NCBI GenBank assembly: GCA_002304995.1
Contig: DBPV01000119.1
Location: 1 to 64,000, forward strand
Origin: Syntrophaceae bacterium UBA1411
Lineage (GTDB): Bacteria > Desulfobacterota > Syntrophia > Syntrophales > Smithellaceae
DNA: 64,000 nt
Direction of reading: 5' to 3'
Both the position numbers and the translations under genes were made by a program. Positions 44,896-53,937 of the stretch are shown piece after piece (position 1 is the stretch's first letter; the number at the start of each line of letters is the position of its first letter). The notes below the pieces were generated by a model. That model was not told the origin of the DNA, did no database searches, and saw only the letters and a list, made by a program, of their open reading frames with translations.

Positions 44896-46170
44896 TTGGT
44901 TTCAGGTTCGGATATCGTCATTCTTTTGATCCTTTTTCTGTTCTCCGGCTTTTTTTCGTCGGCGGAGGCGGCGCTTTTGTCTCTGTCGGATCTGCACCTG
45001 CACAAGATGAAATCGGACAACTACCCGTTCTTCACGTCCGTTCTCAAACTTCTGGAAAATCCGCGGCGCCTGCTCATCACGGTCGTGACCAGCAATGAAG
45101 CGGTGAACATCAGCATCTCCATCCTGGCCGCTTCCCTGTTTATCGGCCTCTTCGGCGCGCCCGGGCAGTGGATATCGATTATCGTCACCTCGCTCGTCCT
45201 TTTTTTCGCCGGCGAAGCCATTCCCAAGACGTTCGGCGTGACGTATCCCATGCAGATCGCGTCCGCCGTTTCGCCGCTCCTGCTTTTGATCTCGCGGCTC
45301 GAATTTCCCCTGGTGGCGGCGCTGGAGAAAACGCCGGGCTTCATTTTGCGGCGGCTGGGCCGGCGCCGGGCCAGGCGCCAGGATGTCCTCATGGAGGATG
45401 AATTCAAACATCTCATCGACGCCGGCAGCCGCGACGGCGTGGTGGACGAGTCGCAGCGGGAACTCATCAAAACCATCTTTGCCTCCGGCGACCGGCCGGT
45501 GACGGACATCATGATTCCCCGCGTCGAGATGTTTTGTCTGCCGGCGGACAGGCCGCCCGCCGAGATTGTCTCGGCGGTGATCTCCGGACGCTACGAGCGG
45601 GTGCCGGTGTACCGGGAAGACCGCGACGACGTGATCGGCATCCTGTTCGCCCGCGATCTGCTCACGGACGCGCTGCGCCTGGGCGCGCCCGCCTCCATCG
45701 AAAAGCTCCTGGCCCGCCCTTATTTCGTTCCGGAGACGAAAACCATCAACGCCCTCCTGGGCGATTTTCAGAACCAGTCGGTGCAAATGGCCATCGTCGT
45801 CGATGAATACGGCGGCGTGTCGGGGCTGGTCACTCTGGAGGATATTCTGGAGAATCTTTTTGAGGAAGCCTACGGCGAGGACGAACCGGCGTGCAGCGGC
45901 TGCGAGATCATGGACGACAAAACCATGATCGTGCCGGGCGGCATGGCGATTGAAGAGGTAAACGAACTTTTGCACGCGGCCCTGCCGCAGGACGAGTTCG
46001 ATACGATCGGCGGTTTTGTCCTCCATCTCTTCGGCAAGATGCCCGAACGCGGCGAGATCGCGGCCTTTGCGCCCTACCGGTTTTGCGTGGAAAGCGTCGG
46101 CCGCACCAGAATTCTCAAGATCCGCATCGAGAAGGTCGACGAAAACGAGCCCCGGGAGGAACGGACATGA
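44896..46170 (+). CDS. CNNM/CBS-domain membrane protein (TlyC/CorC-type), first of two
   Basis: The 424 aa product opens with DIVILLILFLFSGFFSSAEAALLSLSDL, the start of a CNNM (DUF21) membrane domain with about four hydrophobic segments to residue 145. Two CBS domains follow (about 200-320; VTDIMIPRVEM, VPVYREDRDDVIGILFARDLL, VVDEYGGVSGLVTLEDILENLFEE). The CorC/HlyC transporter-associated domain ends the protein. The family is linked to magnesium or cobalt export, or membrane stress; old hemolysin names are misleading. The start is probably TTG 44896, since no nearby ATG gives the full first helix. Its stop overlaps the next start (ATGA). Confidence 0.88.
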   Translation: MVSGSDIVILLILFLFSGFFSSAEAALLSLSDLHLHKMKSDNYPFFTSVLKLLENPRRLLITVVTSNEAVNISISILAASLFIGLFGAPGQWISIIVTSLVLFFAGEAIPKTFGVTYPMQIASAVSPLLLLISRLEFPLVAALEKTPGFILRRLGRRRARRQDVLMEDEFKHLIDAGSRDGVVDESQRELIKTIFASGDRPVTDIMIPRVEMFCLPADRPPAEIVSAVISGRYERVPVYREDRDDVIGILFARDLLTDALRLGAPASIEKLLARPYFVPETKTINALLGDFQNQSVQMAIVVDEYGGVSGLVTLEDILENLFEEAYGEDEPACSGCEIMDDKTMIVPGGMAIEEVNELLHAALPQDEFDTIGGFVLHLFGKMPERGEIAAFAPYRFCVESVGRTRILKIRIEKVDENEPREERT

Positions 46171-47468
46171 CCGTCTATCTGATCCTGGCTGTGATCTTTC
46201 TGTGTCTGATTCTGGAAGCCCTGTATTCCGGCGGCGAGGTGGCGCTCTTTTCCGCGGACATCAACAAGATCAAATACTACGCCGGCAAAGGCTCGTCCGG
46301 CGCGAAGCAGGCGGTCCGGCTCAAGGAAAATCCGGAATGGTTCATTTCTACGGCGCTCATCGGTACGAATCTGGCTCTTATTGTCGCCTCCACGCTGGCG
46401 ACGGGATTGCTCATCCACTCCTTCGGCCCGAGCCGGGGCGAGCAGATCGCCTTTTACATCATGCTGCCGACGCTCTTCGTGATCATCATCATCCGCAGCA
46501 TTTTTCAGCATTATGCGGAAGCCATGGCGATCCGGGTCGCCCATTTCATCCGCATCTCCTCTTTCGTTTTTTATCCGGTCGCCTACCTGATCGCCGTCGT
46601 GTCGCGCCGAACCGTGAATATTTCGCGCGAGGCCAAGAACCGTCAGCCGTCTTACATTACCAAAGAGGGGCTGAAGTACATCCTCGATGAAAAAACGCTG
46701 GGCAGCGACATTGAAGAAACGGAAAAGGAGATGATCAGCCGCGTGTTCGATTTTTCCGAACTGACGGCGGAGGAAATCATGGTGCCGATCTCAGCGCTGA
46801 CGGCCCTGCCGCAGACCATGACGCTTGGCGAGGCGGCAGCCATCGTCGGCGCCAAGAAATACATGCGCGTGCCGGTGTACGCGGACACGGTGTACAATAT
46901 CGTCGGCATTCTGCATTACTTCGACCTGCTGGAAATTCTCTGGAAGCGCAAGCGCGCGGAAACGGACGCGGACGCAGCGACGGTGGCCGACTGCATGCGC
47001 ACCGACGTCTTTTACGTTCCCGAAACGAAAAAAGCCGGTCCGCTCCTGATGGACATGCACCGGCGGCATGAAACCATGGCCGTCGTCGTTGATGAGTACG
47101 GCGGCGCCGTCGGCATCGTCACCCTGGAAGACATCGGGGAGGAAATCACGGGCAGTATGGACGACGCGTACAATACGGGCGAAAAGCTGTACCGGCGTGT
47201 GGCGCCGGGCCGCTACCTGGTGAATGGCCGGATGAAAATCGACGATCTCAATCAAATCCTGTTGACAAACCTGCCCGAGGGCAATTATGAGACGCTTGGC
47301 GGCTTTCTGATGCAGCAGGCGGGCCGAATTCCCCTGCGCCGGGAGAGGCTGGAACACTCGGGCGTGACCTTTATCGTGGAAAATGCCGATGCGAAATCCG
47401 TCCGCGATGTGCTGGTCATCTTTCCCCCGCAATTTGAGGCGCCGCAAATTTCTTCTCCGGCGAGGTAA
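46167..47468 (+). CDS. CNNM/CBS-domain membrane protein, second of two
   Basis: This 433 aa paralog of the preceding gene starts MTVYLILAVIFLCLILEALYSGGEVALFSADINKIK. It has a CNNM domain with long hydrophobic segments, two CBS domains (EIMVPISALTALPQ, VPVYADTVYNIVGILHYFDLLEI, VVDEYGGAVGIVTLEDIGEEITG), and a CorC/HlyC end (YETLGGFLMQQAGRIPLRRERL). The ATG overlaps the previous stop in ATGA, and GAGGAAC lies upstream, so the two proteins are made together. They may form a heterodimer, since CNNM proteins work as dimers; this is inference. glmU-like and dusB follow at 8- and 3-base gaps. Confidence 0.88.
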   Translation: MTVYLILAVIFLCLILEALYSGGEVALFSADINKIKYYAGKGSSGAKQAVRLKENPEWFISTALIGTNLALIVASTLATGLLIHSFGPSRGEQIAFYIMLPTLFVIIIIRSIFQHYAEAMAIRVAHFIRISSFVFYPVAYLIAVVSRRTVNISREAKNRQPSYITKEGLKYILDEKTLGSDIEETEKEMISRVFDFSELTAEEIMVPISALTALPQTMTLGEAAAIVGAKKYMRVPVYADTVYNIVGILHYFDLLEILWKRKRAETDADAATVADCMRTDVFYVPETKKAGPLLMDMHRRHETMAVVVDEYGGAVGIVTLEDIGEEITGSMDDAYNTGEKLYRRVAPGRYLVNGRMKIDDLNQILLTNLPEGNYETLGGFLMQQAGRIPLRRERLEHSGVTFIVENADAKSVRDVLVIFPPQFEAPQISSPAR

Positions 47469-47476
47469 AACGACAA

Positions 47477-48232
47477 ATGAAAAGTTCAAAGTTCTGCGCG
47501 CTTATTCTGGCGGCGGGAAAAGGCACCCGCATGCAATCCGATCTGGCCAAGGTGCTGCACAAGATGAATGACCGGCCGCTTTTGTCCTATGTGCTCGCGA
47601 CGGCCCGGACGGCGGGAGCCGAAAAAATCGTTGTGATCGTCGGCCATCAGGCGGACAAGGTCCGGGAAGCCTTTCCCGATGCCGATCTGGAATTTGCGCT
47701 GCAAAATCCGCAGCTGGGGACGGGGCACGCAGTGATGCAGGCCAGGAGCCTTCTTGCGGACTATCCGGGGCTGACGGTGATTCTCTGCGGCGACGTTCCG
47801 CTCTTGCTTTCGGATACGGTCCGCACGCTTGTCGCCAGCCATCAGGCCGCCGGAGCGGCGGTCACGGTGCTCACCACCGAGCCGCCCGGACCTCACGCGT
47901 ACGGCCGCATTGTGAAAAACGACCGAGGCGAAGTACTGAAAATCGTTGAGCACCGCGACGCCACCGACCGGGAAAAGGAAATTCTGGAAATCAACACGGG
48001 CATCTACTGCGTGGATACGCCTTTTCTGTTTGCCGCGCTAAACCAGGTGAAAAACGACAACCGCCAGAAGGAGTACTATCTTACGGACATCGTGGAAATC
48101 GCCCGGAAGGATGGCCGGAAAGTGCAGGCCTGCCTGACGGCAGACTACGTCGAAGTGATGGGCATCAACACGCTTGAAGAGCTGCGGAAAGCCGGCGATT
48201 ACCTGCGCCGGCGGGCCGGCGGTCAGGTTTGA
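47477..48232 (+). CDS. glmU: One-domain GlmU-like UDP-N-acetylglucosamine uridylyltransferase
   Basis: The 251 aa protein is a nucleotidyltransferase with the signature ALILAAGKGTRMQSDLAKVLHKM, then LQNPQLGTGHAVMQAR and ILCGDVPLLL, and later AYGRIVKNDRGEVLKIVEHRDA. These match the uridylyltransferase half of GlmU. The normal C-terminal left-handed beta-helix acetyltransferase (about 200 aa) is missing; the frame ends cleanly in a stop, not at a frameshift. The acetylation step must then come from another gene, or this protein has another sugar substrate. It lies between the CNNM pair and dusB in a tight run. Confidence 0.85.
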   Translation: MKSSKFCALILAAGKGTRMQSDLAKVLHKMNDRPLLSYVLATARTAGAEKIVVIVGHQADKVREAFPDADLEFALQNPQLGTGHAVMQARSLLADYPGLTVILCGDVPLLLSDTVRTLVASHQAAGAAVTVLTTEPPGPHAYGRIVKNDRGEVLKIVEHRDATDREKEILEINTGIYCVDTPFLFAALNQVKNDNRQKEYYLTDIVEIARKDGRKVQACLTADYVEVMGINTLEELRKAGDYLRRRAGGQV

Positions 48233-48235
48233 TCT

Positions 48236-49225
48236 GTGTCCGCAATAAACGATCTTTGCAAAAACACAGCGATGCTCGCGCCGCTTGCGGGAGTGACGGA
48301 TCTGCCGTTTCGCCTGATCGCCCGCGGATTCGGCTGCGGCCTGTGTTTCACGGAGATGGTGAGCGCCAACGGCCTGGTCCGCGAAACAGCCAAAACCCTG
48401 GAGTATCTGAAAACCTGCCCGGAGGACCGGCCCCTGGGCGTGCAGATTTTCGGGGCGGACCCCGCCGTCATGGCGGAGGCGGCGCGAATTGTCGGGGAGC
48501 ATGATCCCGATATTCTGGATCTCAACATGGGGTGCCCGGTCCGTAAGGTCGTCAAAACGGGCGCCGGCGCCATGCTGATGAAAGACCTTCCGCTGGCCGG
48601 CCGGATCATTGCCGCCGTGGTCCGCGCGGTCAAAAAGCCGGTGACCGTGAAAATGCGGGCCGGCTGGAGCCGGGCGACACAAAATGCCGTACAACTGGCC
48701 CGGATCGCCGAGGATGCCGGCGCGGCGGCCGTGATCGTGCACGGCCGGACGGCCGATCAGGGATTTTCCGGTTTTGCCGACTGGTCGGTCATTGCGGACG
48801 TTAAAAGAGCCGTCGGCATTCCGGTTGTCGGCAACGGGGATATCCGGCAGCCGTCCGACGCGCAGGCCATGCTCAAACAAACAGGGTGTGACGCAGTCAT
48901 GGTGGGCCGGGGCGCCCTGGGCCATCCCTGGCTCTTTCAGGGAATATCCGATCTCCTCACCGGCGCGGCCGGCGCGGACCGTCCCTCCCTGGCCGGACGC
49001 TGCGCCGTCATCCGCAAACATTGGGAAATGGAATTGCAACATCTGGGCCCGCGGCAGGCCGACCGCTCGTTTCGCAAGCATCTGTTATGGTACACGAAGG
49101 GACTGCCGGCCTCCGGGCGCCTTCGGGAAACAATGGGGAAAATGACGGACGCTAACCGGATGATTGCGGAATTAGAGGAGTATTTCCGGTTCCTGGAACG
49201 AGTGCAACCCGAAATAATGACTTGA
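48236..49225 (+). CDS. dusB: tRNA-dihydrouridine synthase (DusB type)
   Basis: This flavoenzyme reduces uridines in the tRNA D-loop. The 329 aa product has MLAPLAGVTDLPFRLIARGFG, the catalytic-cysteine motif DLNMGCPVRKVVKTGAGAML, VTVKMRAGW, VIVHGRTADQGFSG and VVGNGDI, all of the Dus TIM barrel; the C-terminal helical domain is complete. Start GTG 48236 is only four bases from the previous stop. A later ATG (48272) would cut the barrel's first strand, so GTG is preferred. The stop codon overlaps the promoter of the next operon. Confidence 0.92.
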   Translation: MSAINDLCKNTAMLAPLAGVTDLPFRLIARGFGCGLCFTEMVSANGLVRETAKTLEYLKTCPEDRPLGVQIFGADPAVMAEAARIVGEHDPDILDLNMGCPVRKVVKTGAGAMLMKDLPLAGRIIAAVVRAVKKPVTVKMRAGWSRATQNAVQLARIAEDAGAAAVIVHGRTADQGFSGFADWSVIADVKRAVGIPVVGNGDIRQPSDAQAMLKQTGCDAVMVGRGALGHPWLFQGISDLLTGAAGADRPSLAGRCAVIRKHWEMELQHLGPRQADRSFRKHLLWYTKGLPASGRLRETMGKMTDANRMIAELEEYFRFLERVQPEIMT

Positions 49226-49250
49226 CATTTGATTGGTGAATTGGCATAAA
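49222..49250 (+). promoter_or_regulatory. Sigma-70-type promoter for zapB-like, zapA and 6S RNA
   Basis: TTGACA (49222-49227) overlaps the dusB stop codon. CATAAA (49245-49250, four of six) lies 17 bases downstream, about 60 bases before the zapB-like start. Confidence 0.6.
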
Positions 49251-49311
49251 AGAATCAAAAGGAAAGCAGGGTCACTGGCGTTAAATTCTTTGCAAAGGAT
49301 GAAGGAAAGCC

Positions 49312-49542
49312 GTGGAAATAAGCAAATTTACAGAGCTTGAAGAAAAGATTAAGCATATTGTCAGTGAACAGGTTTTTTTAAAAAAACAGATTTCTGTATT
49401 GGAGGAAGCGTTAAAAAATAAAGAATTGGAGATAGAAGGGTACAAAAGCAAACTCACGGTATTGGACGAGGAAAGGAACAGCGTACGCGCAAGGGTGGAT
49501 TCACTGCTCGATTTACTTGCAGATATAGAGGTAGCCAAATAA
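49312..49542 (+). CDS. Small coiled-coil protein, ZapB-like
   Basis: The 76 aa product is almost all coiled coil (FTELEEKIKHIVSEQVFLKKQISVLEEALKNKELEIEGYKSKL and so on, ending LLDLLADIEVAK). This is the form of the cell-division protein ZapB, which bridges ZapA to the chromosome. Identification is by size, coiled coil and its place directly before zapA; sequence similarity to E. coli ZapB is not evident to me. Start GTG 49312 has AAGGAAAG upstream. It ends 17 bases before zapA, in one operon. Confidence 0.75.
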   Translation: MEISKFTELEEKIKHIVSEQVFLKKQISVLEEALKNKELEIEGYKSKLTVLDEERNSVRARVDSLLDLLADIEVAK

Positions 49543-49559
49543 GCTTCCAGGGCGGAATT

Positions 49560-49838
49560 TTGAAAAAGCGTTACGACATCGAAATTTTAGGTCAAGAGCT
49601 TGCGGTTTTGAGTGATGCGGAAGATGAACAAGTGGCCAACGTTGTCCGGTACGTCAATGATAAGATGGAAGACATCCTTCGCACCAACGACGGACTGAGG
49701 ACAGTCGATGTGGCCATCCTGGCGGCTTTGAACATTACAGAAGATTTTTTAAAATTAAAGGGAGTTAACGAGGACCTGTGTGATCAGTTGCAGAAACGGT
49801 CCGAAACTTTGATCCAACTGATTGAAAACGCAAGTTAA
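49560..49838 (+). CDS. zapA: Cell division protein ZapA
   Basis: ZapA cross-links FtsZ filaments at the division ring. The 92 aa product begins KKRYDIEILGQELAVLSDAEDEQVANVVRYVNDKMEDIL, the ZapA head with the VxIxGxEYxLxx pattern. It ends in a helical TVDVAILAALNITEDFLKLKGVNEDLCDQLQKRSETLIQLIENA. The start is TTG 49560 with AGGGCGGA upstream. It is followed by 6S RNA and rny, the order known for Desulfobacterota. Confidence 0.9.
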   Translation: MKKRYDIEILGQELAVLSDAEDEQVANVVRYVNDKMEDILRTNDGLRTVDVAILAALNITEDFLKLKGVNEDLCDQLQKRSETLIQLIENAS

Positions 49839-49851
49839 TTGAAAAAATGTT

Positions 49852-50033
49852 TACCCCTGCGATGCGCGTGATTGTCATTTGTTTTTGAGCCAACACTTTG
49901 AACCTGGGGCCTATTCTTGTTTGCGGTGTGCATGTCCGCCTTTTTCCGCTGGTCGGGTGGCAGAAAGCCTGAAACAAACAACACCGGGCACCCACTTGTT
50001 GAAAAGGTTCAAAATCGTGATTAACACGGCATA
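49852..50033 (+). ncRNA. ssrS: 6S RNA (RNA polymerase regulator)
   Basis: 6S RNA binds sigma-70 RNA polymerase by mimicking open promoter DNA. The 182-base candidate lies between zapA and rny, where 6S is found in related bacteria. TTTGAACCT (49897-49905) pairs with AGGTTCAAA (50005-50013), nine perfect pairs flanking the central bubble. Outer GC-rich closing stems occur at TGCGCGTG and CACGGCA, and the terminal arm (ACCCG/CGGGT, near CTGGTCGGGTGG) fits the model. The 3' side ends at an intrinsic terminator. Exact ends are estimated; the 5' end may be made by processing from the zapA transcript. Confidence 0.82.
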
Positions 50034-50067
50034 GGCGGGGGTTTTTTTATTTTCCCGCCCCCTTTTT
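50034..50067 (+). terminator. Intrinsic terminator after 6S RNA
   Basis: GGCGGG (50034-50039) and CCCGCC (50054-50059) form a stem with a T-rich loop, followed by CCCTTTTT. The region 50068-50223 is the leader of rny, ending in a strong ribosome site. Confidence 0.6.
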
Positions 50068-50223
50068 AAATCCAATCCTGTAAAGAAATGCTTTTTTAGC
50101 GGCGATCAACCATGAATCCTTCGGCGCGGTTGTTCTGTGTCGGAAGGTTTGAATATAATCCCGCAGACGGCGTCCGGCTTTGGCAGGGGCGGCTTTCAGC
50201 GGGGCAAGGAGGAGGGAAGGACC

Positions 50224-51789
50224 ATGCTCAACGGCGGTTTATATGTGCTGTTTATCATCGTGGCGGCTCTGGCGGGAGCGATAGCCGGTTATGTGCTCAA
50301 ACAGATCTTTACGGCCAAAAAAATCAAGGCCTCCGAAAGTCTGGCGGCGCGGATAGTCGAAGAATCGAAAAAAGAAGCCGAAACGATAAAAAAAGAGGCG
50401 ATTATTCAGGCCAAGGAAAATCTGCTGAAAATGAAGGCGGATTTCGACCGGGAAACCAAGGAAGTCAAAGGCGAACTGGAGGGGCTGGAGCGGCGCATCC
50501 GGACGAAGGAAGAAAATCTGGACAAGCGCGTCGACAGCCTGTCGCAAAAGGAAAACAATATCGAGGGGCGGGAAAAGAACTTAAGCCAGAAAGAACACGC
50601 CCTGGAGGAAAAACACAAGCGGCTGGACACCCTGGTGGCGGAACAGAAGGATAAGCTGGAAAAAATCGCCGGCATCACGCAGGACGAAGCCAAAAATATT
50701 CTGATCGCCTCCATGGAGGCGGATGCCAGACGGGACGCGGCGGCGCTGGTGCGCAAGGCGGAGGAGGAAGCCAAGCTCACCGCAGACCGCAAGGCCAGGG
50801 AAGTGATCGCCTACGCCATTCAGCGCTATGCGGGGGATTATGTCGCGGAGCATACCGTTTCCGTCGTCAATCTGCCCAGCGAGGAAATGAAGGGGCGCAT
50901 CATCGGCCGCGAGGGCCGCAACATCCGGGCCATTGAAGCGGCGACCGGCATCGACCTGATCGTGGACGACACGCCCGAGGCGGTGGTGCTTTCCAGCTTC
51001 GACCCGGTACGGCGCGAAATCGCGCGGATATCGCTCGAGCGCCTGATTCAGGACGGCCGCATCCATCCGGGTCGGATCGAAGACATCGTGAAGAAAGTGG
51101 AAAAGGAAGTCGAACAGATCATCCGGGAGACGGGCGAAAAGGCCTCGTTCGACTGCGGCGTCCACGACATCCATCCGGAAATCATCAATATGCTGGGTGC
51201 GCTCAAATACCGCACCAGCTATTCGCAAAACGTTCTGCAGCATTCCATCGACGTGGCCTACCTGACGGGGCTCATGGCCGCCGAACTGAAGATGAACATC
51301 AAGGAAGCCAAACGCGCGGGCCTGCTGCATGACATCGGCAAGGCCGTGGATCACAAGATCGAGGGCACGCACGCCGCCATCGGCGCCGATTTCGCCAAAC
51401 GCTTCGGTGAAAATCCGCGCATTGTCCAGGCGATCGCCACGCACCACGACGACGGCCGCAACAATACGCTCCTGGGCGTCCTGGTCCAGGCGGCGGACAC
51501 GCTGTCGGCGGCCCGCCCCGGCGCCCGCCGCGAAATGCTGGAAACCTACGTGCAGCGTCTGGAGGAGTTGGAGAAGATCGCCCATTCCTTCACCGGCGTC
51601 GATAAGTGCTTTGCCATCCAGGCGGGGCGAGAAATCCGCATCATGGTGGAAAACGAAAAGATTTCCGACAACGATGCCGCAATGCTGTGCGGCGACATTG
51701 TGAAAAAGATCGAAACCGAGCTGACCTATCCCGGCCAGATCAAAGTCACGGTGATTCGGGAAACACGGGTTTCCAATTTCGCCAAATAG
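50224..51789 (+). CDS. rny: Ribonuclease Y
   Basis: RNase Y is a membrane-anchored endoribonuclease that starts mRNA decay. The 521 aa product has one N-terminal transmembrane helix ([21 protein letters not shown]) and a long coiled coil (about 35-200, [23 protein letters not shown] and so on). A KH domain (about 210-270, [38 protein letters not shown]) and an HD domain with metal-binding [11 protein letters not shown] (near 366-376) follow. GGAGGAGGG before ATG 50224 sets the start. ymdB follows 21 bases later, the normal partner. Confidence 0.95.
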   Translation: MLNGGLYVLFIIVAALAGAIAGYVLKQIFTAKKIKASESLAARIVEESKKEAETIKKEAIIQAKENLLKMKADFDRETKEVKGELEGLERRIRTKEENLDKRVDSLSQKENNIEGREKNLSQKEHALEEKHKRLDTLVAEQKDKLEKIAGITQDEAKNILIASMEADARRDAAALVRKAEEEAKLTADRKAREVIAYAIQRYAGDYVAEHTVSVVNLPSEEMKGRIIGREGRNIRAIEAATGIDLIVDDTPEAVVLSSFDPVRREIARISLERLIQDGRIHPGRIEDIVKKVEKEVEQIIRETGEKASFDCGVHDIHPEIINMLGALKYRTSYSQNVLQHSIDVAYLTGLMAAELKMNIKEAKRAGLLHDIGKAVDHKIEGTHAAIGADFAKRFGENPRIVQAIATHHDDGRNNTLLGVLVQAADTLSAARPGARREMLETYVQRLEELEKIAHSFTGVDKCFAIQAGREIRIMVENEKISDNDAAMLCGDIVKKIETELTYPGQIKVTVIRETRVSNFAK

Positions 51790-51810
51790 GCGCGCAAAAC
51801 GGAAGAGGGC

Positions 51811-52596
51811 ATGAAGATATTATTTATCGGCGATATCGTCGGCAAACCGGGCCGCAGGGCGGTCCGGGAACTGCTGCCCGGCCTGGTCAACGGGCACGGC
51901 ATCGACCTGGTGATCGCCAACTGCGAAAACGCCGCCGCCGGCTTCGGCGTCACGCGCGACATCATCGAAGAGCTCTATGCATCGCACATCGATATTCTGA
52001 CCTCCGGCAACCACGTCTGGGACAAAAAAGAGGCCCTCGAGTTCATTGCCGACTATGAAACGCTTCTGCGTCCCGCAAACTATCCGGAAACGGTACCCGG
52101 CCGCGGCAGCGTCCTTTATCCCACGCCGGGCGGCGACCATGTCGGCGTGCTCAATCTGGCCGGCCGCGTCTTCATGCAACCGCTCGACTGTCCGTTTGTG
52201 CGGGCCGACGAGGAAATCGCCCGTCTGCGGGCCCAGACGAAAGTCGTCATCGTGGACATCCACGCCGAGGCGACCTCCGAAAAAAAGGCGCTGGGCTGGT
52301 ATCTCGACGGGCAGGTTTCCGCAGTGCTCGGCACGCACACGCATGTCCAGACGGCGGACGATGAGATACTGCCGGGAGGCACGGCGTATCTGAGCGACGC
52401 GGGCATGACGGGACCCTTCGATTCCGTCATCGGCATCAGGAAAGAAACCATTATTGAAAGATTCTTAACGCAGATTCCCAACCGGTTCGATGTGGCCAAA
52501 CACGACATCCGGCTGCAGGGCGCGCTTCTGGACATCGATCCGGAAAGCGGAAAGGCCCGCGCCATCGAGCGGATCAGTGTCAGATTGAACGAGTAA
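51811..52596 (+). CDS. ymdB: YmdB-type metallophosphoesterase
   Basis: The family (TIGR00282) is a two-metal phosphodiesterase that acts on cyclic nucleotides and influences sporulation or biofilm in other bacteria. The 261 aa product has the metal-ligand motifs LFIGDIVGKPGR, IANCENAAAGFG (Asn/Glu ligands), TSGNHVWDKKE (catalytic His), VVIVDIHAEATSEKKALGWYLDG, and LGTHTHVQTADDEILPGGTAYLSDAGMTG. It lies between rny and tyrS in one run with short gaps, each with a good ribosome site. Confidence 0.92.
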   Translation: MKILFIGDIVGKPGRRAVRELLPGLVNGHGIDLVIANCENAAAGFGVTRDIIEELYASHIDILTSGNHVWDKKEALEFIADYETLLRPANYPETVPGRGSVLYPTPGGDHVGVLNLAGRVFMQPLDCPFVRADEEIARLRAQTKVVIVDIHAEATSEKKALGWYLDGQVSAVLGTHTHVQTADDEILPGGTAYLSDAGMTGPFDSVIGIRKETIIERFLTQIPNRFDVAKHDIRLQGALLDIDPESGKARAIERISVRLNE

Positions 52597-52612
52597 GCCC
52601 AGCGGAGGCGTC

Positions 52613-53896
52613 ATGAAAAGCGGCTTTGACGTATTGAAGGAAAGAGGATTTATCGAACAGTTCACGGACGAGGGACTGATCACCGGGCAATTCGCCCGCG
52701 GACCGGTCACCTGCTATATCGGATTCGATCCCACGGCCACCAGCCTGCACATCGGCAGCCTTGTGCCCATCATGGCGCTGGCGCACATGCAGCAGACCGG
52801 CAACCGGCCCATCGCGCTGGTGGGCGGCGGCACGGGCCTCATCGGCGATCCCAGCGGCAAGACGGAAATGCGCCAGGTGCTGACCCGCGAACAAATCGAC
52901 TACAACGCGGGTTGTCTGGGAAAGCAGCTTTCCAAATATATCGACTTTTCGGATGGCCGGGCCCTGCTGCTCAACAACGCGGACTGGCTTACCAAGATCA
53001 ACTACATCGAGTTTCTCCGCGACATCGGCCGCCATTTCAGCGTCAACCGGATGCTGGCGGCGGAAAGCTATAAAATCCGCCTGGAGAAGGGTCTCAACTT
53101 CATCGAGTTCAACTACATGCTGCTCCAGGGATACGACTTTTTGTATCTGTTTCAGCATCACGGCTGCGCGCTGCAGATGGGCGGCAACGACCAGTGGGGC
53201 AACATGCTGGCCGGGACCGAACTCATCCGCAAGGTCGAAGCCAAGGATGCCCACGCGCTGACGTTTCCGCTCATCACGACGTCGCTGGGCCAGAAGATGG
53301 GCAAGACGGAAAAGGGAACGGTCTGGCTCGACGCCGGGCTCACCACCCCCTACGAGTATTACCAGTACTGGGTCAACTGCGACGATGCCGACGTGGAGCG
53401 TTTTTTGAAGCTCTTCACTTTTCTGCCGCTGTCGGACATCGCCGTCGTGAAAACGCTGGCGGACGCACGGCTCAATATGGCCAAGACCGTTCTGGCGTAT
53501 GAAGCCACCAAGGTCACGCACGGGACCGAGGCGGCGCGCGCCGCCTGGCGCGCGTCTCTGGAAGCGTTTCATGCGCGGCCGGTGGACGCCGATTTGTTTC
53601 CGGCCAGCGACATTCCGCGCGAAGCGCCGGCGGCCGACACGTCCGCCATTCCCCGTTTCACTGTCGCCCGCACCGATATCGACGCGGGGCTTCTCATTAC
53701 CTCGCTTTGCGCCAGGGCGGGGCTTACGCAGTCCATGTCGGAGGCCAAGCGCCTGATCGACCAGGGCGGCATCCATCTGGGCCTGCGCCAGGTCAAGACG
53801 GTCGATGAAAAGCTGTCCGCTGCTGATTTTACCGAAGGCGAGCTGCGCATCCGCAAGGGAAAGAAAAAATATCTGATCGTGACCCTGCAGGATTAA
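52613..53896 (+). CDS. tyrS: Tyrosyl-tRNA synthetase
   Basis: This class I aminoacyl-tRNA synthetase has 427 aa, the usual size. The HIGH motif reads HIGS (46-49) in FDPTATSLHIGSL, and the KMSKS motif reads KMGKT in GQKMGKTEKGTVWL (about 227-231). The tyrosine-binding IEFNYMLLQGYDF and QMGGNDQWGNMLAG are clear. A C-terminal S4 domain (LTQSMSEAKRLIDQGGIHL ... KKKYLIVTL) finishes it. GGAGG precedes the ATG, 17 bases after ymdB. No T-box leader is seen; expression should come from the rny operon. Confidence 0.96.
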   Translation: MKSGFDVLKERGFIEQFTDEGLITGQFARGPVTCYIGFDPTATSLHIGSLVPIMALAHMQQTGNRPIALVGGGTGLIGDPSGKTEMRQVLTREQIDYNAGCLGKQLSKYIDFSDGRALLLNNADWLTKINYIEFLRDIGRHFSVNRMLAAESYKIRLEKGLNFIEFNYMLLQGYDFLYLFQHHGCALQMGGNDQWGNMLAGTELIRKVEAKDAHALTFPLITTSLGQKMGKTEKGTVWLDAGLTTPYEYYQYWVNCDDADVERFLKLFTFLPLSDIAVVKTLADARLNMAKTVLAYEATKVTHGTEAARAAWRASLEAFHARPVDADLFPASDIPREAPAADTSAIPRFTVARTDIDAGLLITSLCARAGLTQSMSEAKRLIDQGGIHLGLRQVKTVDEKLSAADFTEGELRIRKGKKKYLIVTLQD

Positions 53897-53937
53897 AAGC
53901 CGCAGACGATGGATCAGGCAAATACACCGGCGCCGGT

